Shown: in pieces, positions 18,782-29,230 of the stretch
Layout: each line of letters starts with the position of its first letter
Numbering within the stretch: position 1 is the first letter of the stretch
From: Gnetum montanum
Lineage: Eukaryota; Streptophyta; Gnetopsida; Gnetales; Gnetaceae
Direction: 5' to 3'
NCBI GenBank assembly: GCA_015680685.1
Contig: MNCI01008673.1
Location: 248,497 to 283,962, forward strand
DNA length: 35,466 nt
The notes under the pieces: model-generated
The model's database searches: none
What the model was told of the DNA's origin: nothing
The model's input: the letters and a program-made list of their open reading frames with translations, nothing else
Position numbers and translations under genes: made by a program

Positions 18782-21253
18782 AATGCACTGCATAATGAAA
18801 ACATTCATTTGAGAATTAATGAGATATATAGTGAGGAAAATTAGAGTGACCAACCTTATGTAGGGGTTTCTTCTGTTCATGACCACCGTGACGACACTCA
18901 AAGACTACTTTCACCTAAGGCAAACAATCTTGGAGGATATGACATAAGTCATGAATTGGGAGAGGCCTTAAGGCCTAAGACCTCCTCAAAACCAAGAACC
19001 AATAAATTAAGGGACCCTGGGGAACACCATAAAAGCCATGGCAATCCTTCTAGTTTTTCATCTTCCTCTTCCCTTTCAACATCTAATTTTGACAAAGATG
19101 AATGTAGGTATGAAGATAAAGCTCCACTAAAGGGTTGGAATAGAAACAAAAATCGAACCCGCAAGAACACTCACGGTCATCAGCATGAACATAGACAAAA
19201 TTATCACAATCAACTAAATAGAAATTTTCATCACAACCTATCTAATGACGATGAACCCTTGTTAGCCACTAAGAGCCTAATGTAGATCACAGAGGAAGTT
19301 AAGATATCTCACAAGCATCACAAAGAGAGTTGCCTACCCACGCTTGATATGAATAACATTCCTAAATTAGTAGGAGGCTACGATTTGGATCCACAACATC
19401 ATTTACAAGCCTTCCATGATGCTTGTTTCTAGTACAACATTGAAAGTGGGTGGCAAAAGCTTAAGCTCTTTCCTAGGATACTAATTGATAGAGCCAAAGT
19501 ATGGTATAGATCATTAAAACCAAATTCAATTCGATGATGGTCCACAATGCTAGAACTCTTCAACAAGAAATACTAGACCTATGCGAAGGTGTCCAACTTG
19601 AGGAAATAGATCCAAGGATGGAAGAAAAAACAACATGAACCCTTGGACATGGCCTTAGATAGATATTATTCCCTACTAAATAGATGCCCAGGCCATGGCT
19701 TCCTTAAGGAAAGGCAACTATTCCACATCATAGATGAGCTTCGTAATGAAATGAGGGAGACCCTTGGGATGTATGTGCCAGGTCAATTATATGAGCTACA
19801 AGCCCATCAAGTCTAAGAACTAATCAAACATGTGGCAAAAGAAGAAGAAGAGATATGCAAATGGGATAATGTCCAAAAATATCAGTGGGACCCAACTCTT
19901 CAATAGAAGGAGATCCATATCTATGGTAAGGAGAAAGAAACCACTCTCAATAAGATGATATGGCAAAAAACCTTGCCAATGTAGAAGTCTATTGATGAAC
20001 TTGAAGCAAAGTTTAATAGGATGTCAAAATGGATATATGAAAATGTTACAACTCTTGTTGAGACGGTGGAGAAGAGGATCATGCAAAGAGACAATCACAA
20101 TAAACAAAGAATATAGAACTAAGAAATAGCTAGGAACACTTTTCAGTAAACAAGAAAAATGGCTGACAGAAGTGAGACTATAGAAGCAACCACAAAAGAA
20201 GATAATGGATGTGACATCTGCATATATTACCATTCGAAGGGCCATTGCCCAATCTTGTTGCACCTACATGAATATTGGGTAGATGCCTTAAATCAGAAGT
20301 TTATATGAAAGCATATGCCTAGGAGATTTCCTCTTCCACAAGGTAACTATAGACAACCCCACAACCAACCATACCATCCTAGGGGGCTTATTACCAACCT
20401 CAACACTGTCATCAACCATAGTGGCAACAACCACAATCATGGGGGAGGCCACCACCAAATCAACCCTATCCTTCCTAACTGTCGAAACTACATAGATATT
20501 ATGTTTAACATCCTATTTCTCCAACTAGTTCTACATCCTCTACTTCAAATTGCCACTCACTCTCCCAAGTACCATCAACCCATGACATCTCCAGAGGAAT
20601 CACCACCTCACACCTCTTACCATCCATCCTACCCTTGATATTCTCATACTCCACCTCATTACACACCACCACCAATGACACAAGAAGGTTTAGTATTACA
20701 ATATCAACAAATGAATGCCACTTGTGCTACAAATGTACATAGACATGCTAACATAGGTAAATCTCAACCGCCACATCAAAAACATCCCTTCTTTAAGAAA
20801 GGTCATAAGCCAAAGAAAAATACTCATGGATCTACCACATCATCTCAACTAGCACAATGCCAATTTGGTGCAACACCTTCCTTTTCACCACCACTGTCCT
20901 TTGACCCTACATAAGGGCTACCATCCATTACTACTCCAATTCCAAACCCAAGCAATGAATCTACAAGTGTGGGAAGACTAACAAATCCATGCATACCATA
21001 TCATGATCAAGGGTGCAATCGTGGGCTAGAGATCTTCCACATTAACACACCTCATACCCTGACCCGCCATCCATTTAACAATCAGGTGTGTAATCAACAA
21101 TTTTTCTATCTAGCCACCGCAACACCAATAGACACCCAATGGCTAGGGAATGAACAATTACCAATGTTTTATACATGCATGGATCCTATCTATCTACTTA
21201 TTAATCCTTGTCACAGCCAAATGTTTAATTGTGGGGGACACCCCTCATTCTAA
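18782..21253 (+). pseudogene. Copy C ORF1: Athila-like gag
   Basis: Collinear with copy B ORF1. A Ser-rich N-terminal part (RPKTSSKPRTNKL, SSFSSSSSLSTSNF) at about 18965-19080 is followed by the gag capsid domain at about 19330-19900. That domain contains LFPRILIDRAKVWYRSLKP, EPLDMALDRYYSLLNRCPGH and RETLGMYVPGQLYELQAHQ, which match Athila-type gag. A zinc knuckle lies at 20210-20248, then a Pro/His/Asn-rich tail, a KHPFFKKG motif near 20790 and a final CMDPIYLLINPCHSQMF before the TAA at 21251-21253. About ten in-frame stops and several frame changes occur; stops are often TAG where the relative has Gln. The start is approximate. Confidence 0.82.
20210..20248 (+). other. Zinc knuckle of copy C gag
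   Basis: Translates as CDICIYYHSKGHC: Cys-X2-Cys-X3-His-X4-Cys, identical in spacing to copy B. Expected role, by analogy with other gag proteins, is RNA binding and packaging. Confidence 0.7.
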
Positions 21254-22630
21254 TCTTTAGGATTCATAAGTGTTGTTCATTTTTTTTGTTGTTTTACACT
21301 TTTTTGTCAATTTCTTATTTCTTGATATAATTTTTTCTGATTCCTTTCATCTTTTTCTATTTTTTTGTTTTCATTTTCTTTGTTATGTAATCTCGCTTGT
21401 GAATAAAATGATCATGTTGCCCATTAAGGTGAGGTTTTCTCTATGTTGTCAAGTCATAAGGGATTGATTATTCAAATAGTGAGACCATGTCATCCATCCA
21501 CTCATTCCATTAATAAGAGGTTCTTGCTTTAGTCATAATGATATTCTTTTTCATAATCCAACCTAAAAAATAAATCCATAATCATTATGTCTAGATAGAA
21601 CAGTGTAGAACCAAGGTGAAATGTAAGGGGTGTGACATCAAGGGGATTTGTGGATTCTCTTTGGTCACTTCTGTATGTTCTATCATGTTGTTGAGGTTGT
21701 AATTATATCCTTGTAGATATAAAAAAAATGGGATTAAGAGTACCATGAAAAGGCACTGAATAAATTCTACAGGTCCCATTAGAAAGACATGTACCCATGC
21801 CTGAAGGTTGGCAACTTTTCAAAACTTCAAAAAAAAACACGAGTGCCATAAATAAGCTCCTCCCTTGGACAAAACGCAAAGTGATGTTACTCCTTGCAAC
21901 TATGATAGTCTTATGGTTATCTGCTGACATGAAAAAATAATGAAATGTGACTGAAATGTGGTTTGGACTTGGTTTTAATCTTCAAACAAAGGGCTCATGA
22001 TTATTTAACCATTAATAACACAAAAGGATACATTGTACCCATGGTAAGGCACCTCATGTCCCAATTTCTATAATCCTTTCTATAGTTCATCTCATCTCAC
22101 TGTCCATCTAATCCTAATTATGGTTTTGTGTAACATAGAGTTATTATCTCAAATTGGTGGTTTTAACATGTGTGTTTTGTTGCACAGGTATGCGTTACAC
22201 TCAACCCCTTTAGTGCCTACGAACATTTTTAAGTGTGGTTACACAAGGGCATCATAGGCTAGAGCCTGCTTTGGGGAGGATCCACTCGTGTAACTTTTGT
22301 GACTTGTACTTGTTTAACACAACCACATCATTCCTAACCTTCCAAACACTTAATTATTACATTTTGTCATTTCCCTTCTCATGTAACTTGATCCATCCAC
22401 AACCTCGATTTCAATGCCCTTTTTCTTACTCCTTCTAAAGCTTTTCACATCGATGACTCCAACTTCTCACACTTTTGGTGCCTCAAACTAATTTTACACT
22501 TACCCCAAAACTATGGACCTAACCTGAAACCTTTCAATCAACCCTAGGACTTCATTTCTTGTGCTCAATACTCCCATGAGATGCTTATTCATGGACCCTA
22601 ATATTGATTACTTGATATAAGATGGGACGC
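21254..22630 (+). other. Conserved non-coding spacer, copy C
   Basis: This lies between ORF1 and the internal promoter where other elements carry pol. It has no sustained open frame. It aligns in order with the spacers of B and D: an AT-rich poly-T start, a TCATCCATCCACTCATTCCA segment, GCCTGAAGGTTGG, CTCCTCCCTTGGAC, and CTGCTTTGGGGAGGATCCAC near 22268. No primer site or terminal repeat is present inside it. Confidence 0.65.
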
Positions 22631-22674
22631 GATGTTGGATACCCAATATCGGGTTACACAAAAGCTATATATAT
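22631..22674 (+). promoter_or_regulatory. Internal promoter upstream of ORF2, copy C
   Basis: GATGTT (22631) and AATATC (22645) occupy the positions of the paired GATATC boxes, 14 bp apart with GGATACCC between them as in the LTR. A TATATATAT box follows at 22666-22674. Copy B has the same layout at the same distance from ORF2. Confidence 0.55.
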
Positions 22675-22920
22675 GACCCCTATGGTGCCCAAACTTCACT
22701 GTCATCATTTGCAGCTAGGGGATTTTTTCAAATTTTTCGTGACTTATAACTTTGTGCAACCACTTTCTACTTGTCATATTGGGCTTTCTACTACTCCAAT
22801 TCTCATACCATTTGAACCTATTTGACCTCGAAGTGTTCAAGTTAGTCATGAGATGGTAGTTGTGTAAGAAACTTGTGCCAGTTTTCCAAAATTCACTATC
22901 GCTTGAAGGATATTATAAGG

Positions 22921-23215
22921 GTAAGAATGTTAAAAACCTTAAGTAGTATAATGAAAAAATCAATTGCATTAATGCTAGAAGCCTTAATTTCTCCATCCAA
23001 GGGACCATAACCATCATTATAAGCCACATATAAGGAAAAAGAAACCAACTGTGTAGAGTCATACGAAGAGATAAACACTTTTTGGGCACTTTTCTGAAAA
23101 TTTTTCTAACTCTACAATCATATGAACTTAATGAGACTAAGGCATGAATAAGGTATAAACCTTTGAATGCTAAATAACAACACCTTAGTAACATCTGATC
23201 TTTGATTGATTGCAA
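22921..23215 (+). other. Putative ORF2 leader intron, copy C
   Basis: Donor ATAAGG/GTAAGA at 22921. The acceptor position reads TTGATTGATTGCAA immediately before the ORF2 ATG; copy D has TTGATTGATTGTAG at the same place, so the ancestral form was probably TTGCAG. The final AG is lost in this copy. Confidence 0.5.
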
Positions 23216-25899
23216 ATGGCCCCAAAAGGAGGAGCACAAGGAGAACCTTCATAGCGAGTAACTAAGCACCCATGAGGTGGTTGAGAACAGTAAGGCAAAT
23301 TGTTGAGCATCCATCAAGAGGCTTCTGTTACTGGGCAGTTGGTCCAAGGAGAGGTCGCAAAACCCTAAGCTCCCCTGTAGGGACAGCATCTCACGTTGTT
23401 TGTGGAATGCCTTGAAGTAATTCAAGAAAAATCCATGTTGACCATAATCATCATGGAGATGAACTTCGGTTCATTTATGAAGTTTGCTGCATAAGTAGTT
23501 TGGACATAACTTTAGGTGTTACCTTTGTGGCCTATTCTTTTAGATAGTGGTGAGTGGTACTTTGTTGAAACATATCAATCCTAACACAATAAAGATAAAG
23601 GCACCACTGTTAACATTTGTAGAGTCAATGTTTTATTCTTGGTCAAAGTGATCGTAGATGCTCTGAATCTATTGAATGAAGGGGCTAAGTTAGCCCATTT
23701 ATCTACAACATCTGACCCTGACACTAGAAAGCTATGGCTAATATGGGAATATAGTAAAGATGACAAAACATACAATGAACTAACTCTGGAAGAGAGGACA
23801 TACTTCAAGATAGGAATGTATCATCTCTTCCTAACTAAGGGGCTTAATAGAATTTCAACCTATGTAACCAAGGGAAGTGCCATCCTAATGGGAAAATACA
23901 TAGCCAACCTTCCCCAGCTATACTGCACAGATATTTAGAGACAGTTTGAGGAGAAAAAGGTAGGGAAGCCAACACTTCCATTCCCTTGCCTAATCAAAAA
24001 GCTATGCAAACATGCTAGAATCCTGGGATACACAAACGATGTTCCCCAGAATGCTCAAAATGCTTCTTTTGTTGAACTACTCAAACTTGTAGCACCAAGG
24101 AAAGACCTTGGTGAGGAGCAAGAAGTGAAAAAGGAAGAAGAAGTAGAAAAAGAAGCAAAACAAGAGCCTAAACAATGCCATGAATCATAAGCTCCTTCAC
24201 CACCATCACAAGATTATAGGTTAGCAATAAGCCATTTGCAAAAAATTTCCAAAACAATGAGTTGGGGGAGCAAAGAGGAATCTACCCTCTTTAGAGTCAT
24301 CAACAATGTTGTGTAGCCCACCATTTTGGAAAATCTAATAAAGGGGTAGATCTCACTGCAATCAAGAGGAGAATCCCATTGGTCCAGAAAAATCTTTGGT
24401 AATGCTGCATCCTTCCAAGTGATGCTTGAAATGGGAAAAGGTGCCACAATAGTGGTAATGCAGCATCAAGATGCAATAGGCATAGTGTCAAAATCATTCA
24501 ATGTGCCTATTGTGCCTCCAGTAGATCTAACTAAGACCAAAGATGCACAAATGCTTTCTAGGACTTCGATGACTCCTATGGCACATGAGAATGTGTTACA
24601 CCAATTGCTATAAATAGGGCAAGTAATGACCACCTTATTTGACATCCACAGTGATGTCACTACAGCCTAATCAGATCTCACAGCTACCAAAGGAAAGCTA
24701 ATCATGACTAAAGTCAGGGCAGAACATGCAAAAGCGAAGGTGCAACGTTTGCAATAAGAGTTGGTTGCCCTGAGAGCTAAACGATGGGATCCTGCCCAAT
24801 TTATTATGCCTAATCAATTTGAGTAATTTAGAATGGAGTAGCTAATCAAGCTAACTAAGAAAAACCAAGAAGTAGAGAAAGAAAAGGAGAAGGTAGTTTG
24901 GAATGTCTCTATTACAAAAGCACAAACGTATGCTCATAAAAAGGCATTGACAACCACACAGGAAGAAAACAAACAGCTCGTAGTAGAAAACTCATGGATG
25001 ATTGCAATTGAAAAGCAAAAGAATATTTTAGAGGAAAGTGTCCACAAATTGGGAGAACAAGTGGTGAGGGTCAACCAAGACATCAATAAATTAGCCAAGG
25101 AAAATAAATCCCTCTCCATGGAGGAGGTCCATGCTATTCGATAGAAGTTAGCAATTGAAATCAGTGCAAGGAAAAATGAGGCCAAGAAACATGAAAATCT
25201 AAAGAAATATTTTTGCAACCAAGTAAGCATGTATAAGAAAATAAATGAAAAGGAAATTTAGATGGCTAAAGCCAGTATTGGAGCCATGTTAGCGCGAAAT
25301 CCCGACTAGCAATCCACCTTGGATAGCTATTCTCTGGTCCATTAGCCAGAAGTGATAAATAAAGACCTACAGATTGAGGGTTTGAAAGAGTACATGGAAT
25401 TGGCTAACTTAGATATGCCAACCTTGCCATGTTAACAGTAAACCAACCTAGAAGCAAGTTAGAAAAGTAGGTAGCAACCACCTATGCATTGTATGAAAAA
25501 GAGTTTGTAGATAGAAAAGATGCTTTACAAAAGCTCCATGTGGCAAACTCAAAATTGAAAGTGGTTAAAGCCAGCTACCATGGACAAAAGGATGTCACCT
25601 CAAACCTAGCTAGGAGATTAAAATATTATTAAGAATTAAGAGAAAAAGCTAGGGCCTTTAAGGAAGAACAATGATAATTTGTGGCCTGGTATGTGAAGGC
25701 CAATAAGATGTTCCTGCAACTACCATGTCCTTGGGATGTACTAGTGTCAACACCCATCGGTTTAGTAGCTTGGACAGTACACAACCTAAGGACAGAAGAG
25801 GAGAAGTTATAGGCATTACTTGATCAATACAAATTTCACAAGCTTGATGACAAAGGGAAGTGCCTGATGGAAGAGCCACTGCCTCCAAGAACCATATGA
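23216..25899 (+). pseudogene. Copy C ORF2: Transposase_32-like domain plus coiled coil
   Basis: ATG at 23216 (MAPKGGAQGEP) to TGA at 25897-25899, about 895 codons with frameshifts. The first ~400 bp are badly broken. A readable part at 23639-23938 carries YFKIGMYHLFLTKGLNRIST and GSAILMGK, then LPFPCLIKKLCKHARILGYT near 23980-24030. After a Glu/Lys-rich linker come QDYRLAISHL, LFRVINNVV and VPIVPPVDLTKTKDAQM (to about 24600). From about 24680 to 25650 it is a long charged coiled coil (SITKAQTYAHKKALTTTQEE, KQNILEESVHKLGEQ-like heptads). The end, LPCPWDVLVSTPIGLVAWTV near 25720, is hydrophobic but short. Many stops are TAG at Gln positions kept in copy D. Function unknown. Confidence 0.75.
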
Positions 25900-26075
25900 G
25901 CTTCCTCAAGTTGTGTCTTATAATTTTGTGTCCTAATTTTGTTAAGCACCACTATAGCATGAATAAGTTCATTTGTTTGTTTGTCTAAGTCAGTCAATAA
26001 TTCCATATCGTTCCACCAATTTTTGTAAAGAACTTGTTCCTGCTTTTGTTTAACTCAAGGATAAGTTTTCATTTA

Positions 26076-26087
26076 GTCGTGAGGGTA
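26076..26087 (+). other. Copy C polypurine tract
   Basis: GTCGTGAGGGTA directly precedes the 3' LTR and matches the tracts of B and D at the same place. Confidence 0.65.
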
Positions 26088-26981
26088 TGATGATTCATCA
26101 TTGTGTTAGCCCTAATATCCATTACCCAATATTGAGGCTCTAATATCAAATATGTGACATCAGGTCCCAAGAAATAATGTTGAATATCCAATATCATCTC
26201 TTCCATGCTAGTCTATATATACAACACTTGGGTGCACGATTGAGACATAGTTTTAGTTCTCAATTTTCGATAGCCTTTCTTAGATTTTTGCATTCAAGTT
26301 CTATTATTCCCAGTGCATGCCCGTAGTGTGATGTTTGTAATTATATGGCACCTTTGTTCAAGTGTGACATACTTGGACACATTACATGACTAGAAATATA
26401 GAATGAGATTACTTCCATCATTGTTGCATTCACTTAGATTTAGTATTGCTTTAATTATTTATTTAATTGTTTAATTATTTACTATTTTCTTCAGTTAATG
26501 TTTCCATTTATTACTATTTACTATTCTTTTCATTAAGCAAAATGAGTATGACCTAATCACGAGTGCTTAAGTGTAAGTACTTGGTAATCCAATAGTGTAT
26601 CGTTTAGCACACTTAGTGACATACGCTTGGCAATCCTAGTGGTAGTTACATGAAGTCCAAGGCATGTATGAATGATTAGAAATAGATACTCATTGCACTT
26701 AGGCAAGTTTAGATTTTCCTTTCCATTATTCATTAGCTTAATTAATTTATCTCTTTATTATCATTAGGAGCAACATACGATTAGGCAACATCATATGCCT
26801 CACTTTGGACTAAACCATACATGACAAAGCTACCACTAGTCTAACTAGAAAGATAGAGAACTACGATCAAAGCATAATGATCTAGATACCGCAACTAGTC
26901 CCATCCACAAAATTTGACTGGATCATGTGTGAATGCTTATGATTCATATGGTTGAGTGTAGGGATACCTCACAACTCATCA
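26088..26981 (+). repeat. Copy C 3' LTR
   Basis: 894 bp, from TGATGATTCATC to ACTCATCA. It pairs with 17769-18634. The GATATC boxes are decayed (AATATC, AATATT) and the TATA box reads CTATATATAC near 26212-26221. It has a few small indels relative to the 5' LTR. Confidence 0.9.
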
Positions 26982-26986
26982 CCTAC
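26982..26986. repeat. Target-site duplication, copy C right (CCTAC)
   Basis: Exact repeat of 17764-17768. Confidence 0.88.
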
Positions 26987-28146
26987 CCTTAGCTACATCC
27001 ATGATTAACTAACTATGCACTCTTGTTCCCTCTAATTGAATTGAATCCCCTCCCTAAGCAAAATAGCCTGCAAAAGATACCCATTCCTAAGGGTGGGTAG
27101 ATTGCTAAGCATGTGCATTTGGGCATGGTTTCTAGGCCTCCTTGGATTTTTTACCATTCCATTCACTTGATTCATGGATACTCCCTAGCTCACCTAAAGG
27201 ACTCTCTTCCTTTTCTCAACATTTCTTAGGGGTTGAAGGGGATGATGCTTCATTTAAATTTCTTGAAGATTTGAGTAGTGGAATAAGGTCCTTGAGATGT
27301 ATTGATGATAAGAGTTTCAACTTCAAATTCCTTTGAAAAACTTACCACAAGTTTCAATTAGCTCATGATATTATAGCACAAGTTATGGTATGTCACCATG
27401 GGTCATGGTGTAGCTGAAATAGAGAAAAATCAAAATTTCAGGATACCATGAGTGGAATTTTCTTCATGGATCATGGTATAAGACCACAAGGTCACCACAA
27501 GTCTTGGTTGCCACCAAATTACTTTTAAGGCTGAAAGGAAGGTTCTGATTGCAAATAGTGCAAACTATCATTCTTAATATATACAAAATAAATGACCACA
27601 AATTCATAATGGGTTGTGGTCAACTTACAACTAACCAAAAGTCATGATCTTAAAAGAAATTCAATCACAAGTTGATCATGAGTTGTGGTTTGTTTCAAAA
27701 TCAACACTAAGCTCACCACGAGTCATGGTGAGATCATGGTTGGAATTGTGGTTTTGTAAAAACATTTAAAACATGTGAGATGAAAGATTTCAAATGATAT
27801 CTCTACACAAATTAAGTGAAAATTACTTCTAACATCTTTAATAATGAGTCATACATTTTCAATAGATTAACATGCCAACTTGAATTATTCAACAACACTT
27901 AATCAAACAACAAATTCTTTAAACTTGATCAAAACCCTTGAAACTGATATAATTGATAATATGATTCAATTTGAAATTTTAAATTATGGAAAAGTAATTG
28001 TGAAACTAAGACAATAAATGCAATAATAAAATGCAACTATGAGAATGAGAGCTAATGCAAAAATGAGAGCAACATGAGAGGTTGAGAGTAGCTAAGAGAA
28101 TTATGAGCTAGTTGTGAGCTTTATAAAAAAAATCATTGTGAGAATG
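26987..28146. other. Flank between copies C and D with GTCATGGTG motif array
   Basis: No gene. Between about 27380 and 27740 a near-palindromic motif recurs seven or eight times: CACCATGGGTCATGGTG, CACCACAAGTCTTGG, CACAAATTCATAATGGGTTG, ATCATGAGTTGTGG, CTCACCACGAGTCATGGTGA and similar. Spacing is irregular (about 30-60 bp). The remainder is AT-rich with no recognisable feature. Confidence 0.45.
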
Positions 28147-29023
28147 TGATGAGCAATGGAGTATCCAACACCCAACCATATGAGGATATGAGTGTTCATA
28201 AGCAATCTCAATCGAACTCCATAGATAAGGAAATGTGATTATACCAATACTTAGTTAGCATTTGCGATCATTGTCTTCCCACATGAGCTAGTAAAATTAG
28301 TGGATATGGTTTAACTCACAATGACGTATATGATATTGATGTTGTATTGGCCATTAAGCTCCTAGTAAACATGAAGTGAAAGTAAGGGTTTCTAAATCTA
28401 AGTGGTAGTAAAACAAATCTAAAGTAGCCTCTGCAATGAGCAACTGATCTTGATCTTCTGGTCACACCTTGGCCTTCATGCAACTACTACTGGGATTACC
28501 AAGTATTATACTACTGGGCATACCAAGTCATAATACTACTGGGTTACCAAGTAGTTACACTTACGTGCTCAAGATCAGTCATACTCATTAAGCATAATGA
28601 CATTAAAAGTAAACTACAAGGAATGGTACACATTAACTATGAAAATAGTAAACTAATTGAAAACAAAAATAAAACTAAGTGTTGATGAAATGATGTAGAG
28701 TAATCTCAATCTTTATTGTTGGTCATGCAATGCGTCCAAGTACATCACACTCAAATAAATATTCCATTCAATTACTAAATATCACATTGCAGGCACACAC
28801 TGCTAAGTACTGAATTCAAGAAAACAAGCTGAAAGAGTTCTATTACTAGGCCATCAAATCTATTATGAATCCATGTGGCCAAGTGTTGCTTATATAGGCT
28901 AGCATGCATCTCATGACATCGTTTATATGATAACGTATGATGAGATACGATAATGTATCTATGACATCGTAGATATGATATCATAACTATGATATTGTTG
29001 GCTCAAAACATTTGGATGTATCA
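28147..29023 (-). repeat. Copy D 3' LTR
   Basis: 877 bp, beginning TGATGAGCAATGG and ending GATGTATCA on the plus strand. It shares with the other LTRs the TACTGGGTTACCAAGTAGTT block and the CAAGTACATCACACTC block. The TATA box is CCTATATAA (minus) near 28890-28897. GATATC boxes are partly kept near 28966-28983. Low CpG content suggests it is old. The partner LTR lies outside the window, so no target duplication can be tested. Confidence 0.8.
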
Positions 29024-29034
29024 TACCCCCATGA
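29024..29034 (-). other. Copy D polypurine tract
   Basis: On the minus strand TCATGGGGGTA directly precedes the 3' LTR, equivalent to the tracts in B and C. Confidence 0.6.
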
Positions 29035-29230
29035 TTGACTAGAAACTCGTCCTTGAGTTAAAACAAAATAAGGATGAAGTTCCTTACAAAATTGGAAGGT
29101 AGATCTACATGACACTGACTTATATATACATGAATCTCTAGTGTCATGGTGGAGTATACAAAAATGGATACATGACATGATAATTTTGACAAAAAATAAA
29201 AAACAAAATCTGGCAAAGTTGAATATAGTC

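Larger units (their letters stand above)
17769..26981 (+). mobile_element. Copy C: complete non-autonomous LTR retrotransposon
   Basis: A 9,213 bp element in plus orientation with a perfect CCTAC duplication. Order: 5' LTR (17769-18634), tRNA-Asp-type primer site, ORF1 gag, spacer, internal promoter, putative intron, ORF2, polypurine tract, 3' LTR (26088-26981). It has the same gene order as copy B and likewise lacks recognisable reverse transcriptase, RNase H and integrase. Two independently inserted copies with the same pol-less layout indicate a propagated family, not a chance deletion. It looks more decayed than B: fewer CpGs and more stops. Confidence 0.88.

Noticed and set aside
21270-21467. 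A Phe-rich 65-codon frame that looks like membrane segments
   Set aside because: It comes from a poly-T-rich non-coding stretch just after ORF1 and is not kept in copies B and D.
22175-22190. A TTTTGTTGCACAG splice-acceptor-like site in the copy C spacer
   Set aside because: The AG is kept in D but not in B, and it lies about 1 kb before ORF2 with no linked donor. The acceptor abutting the ATG is better supported.
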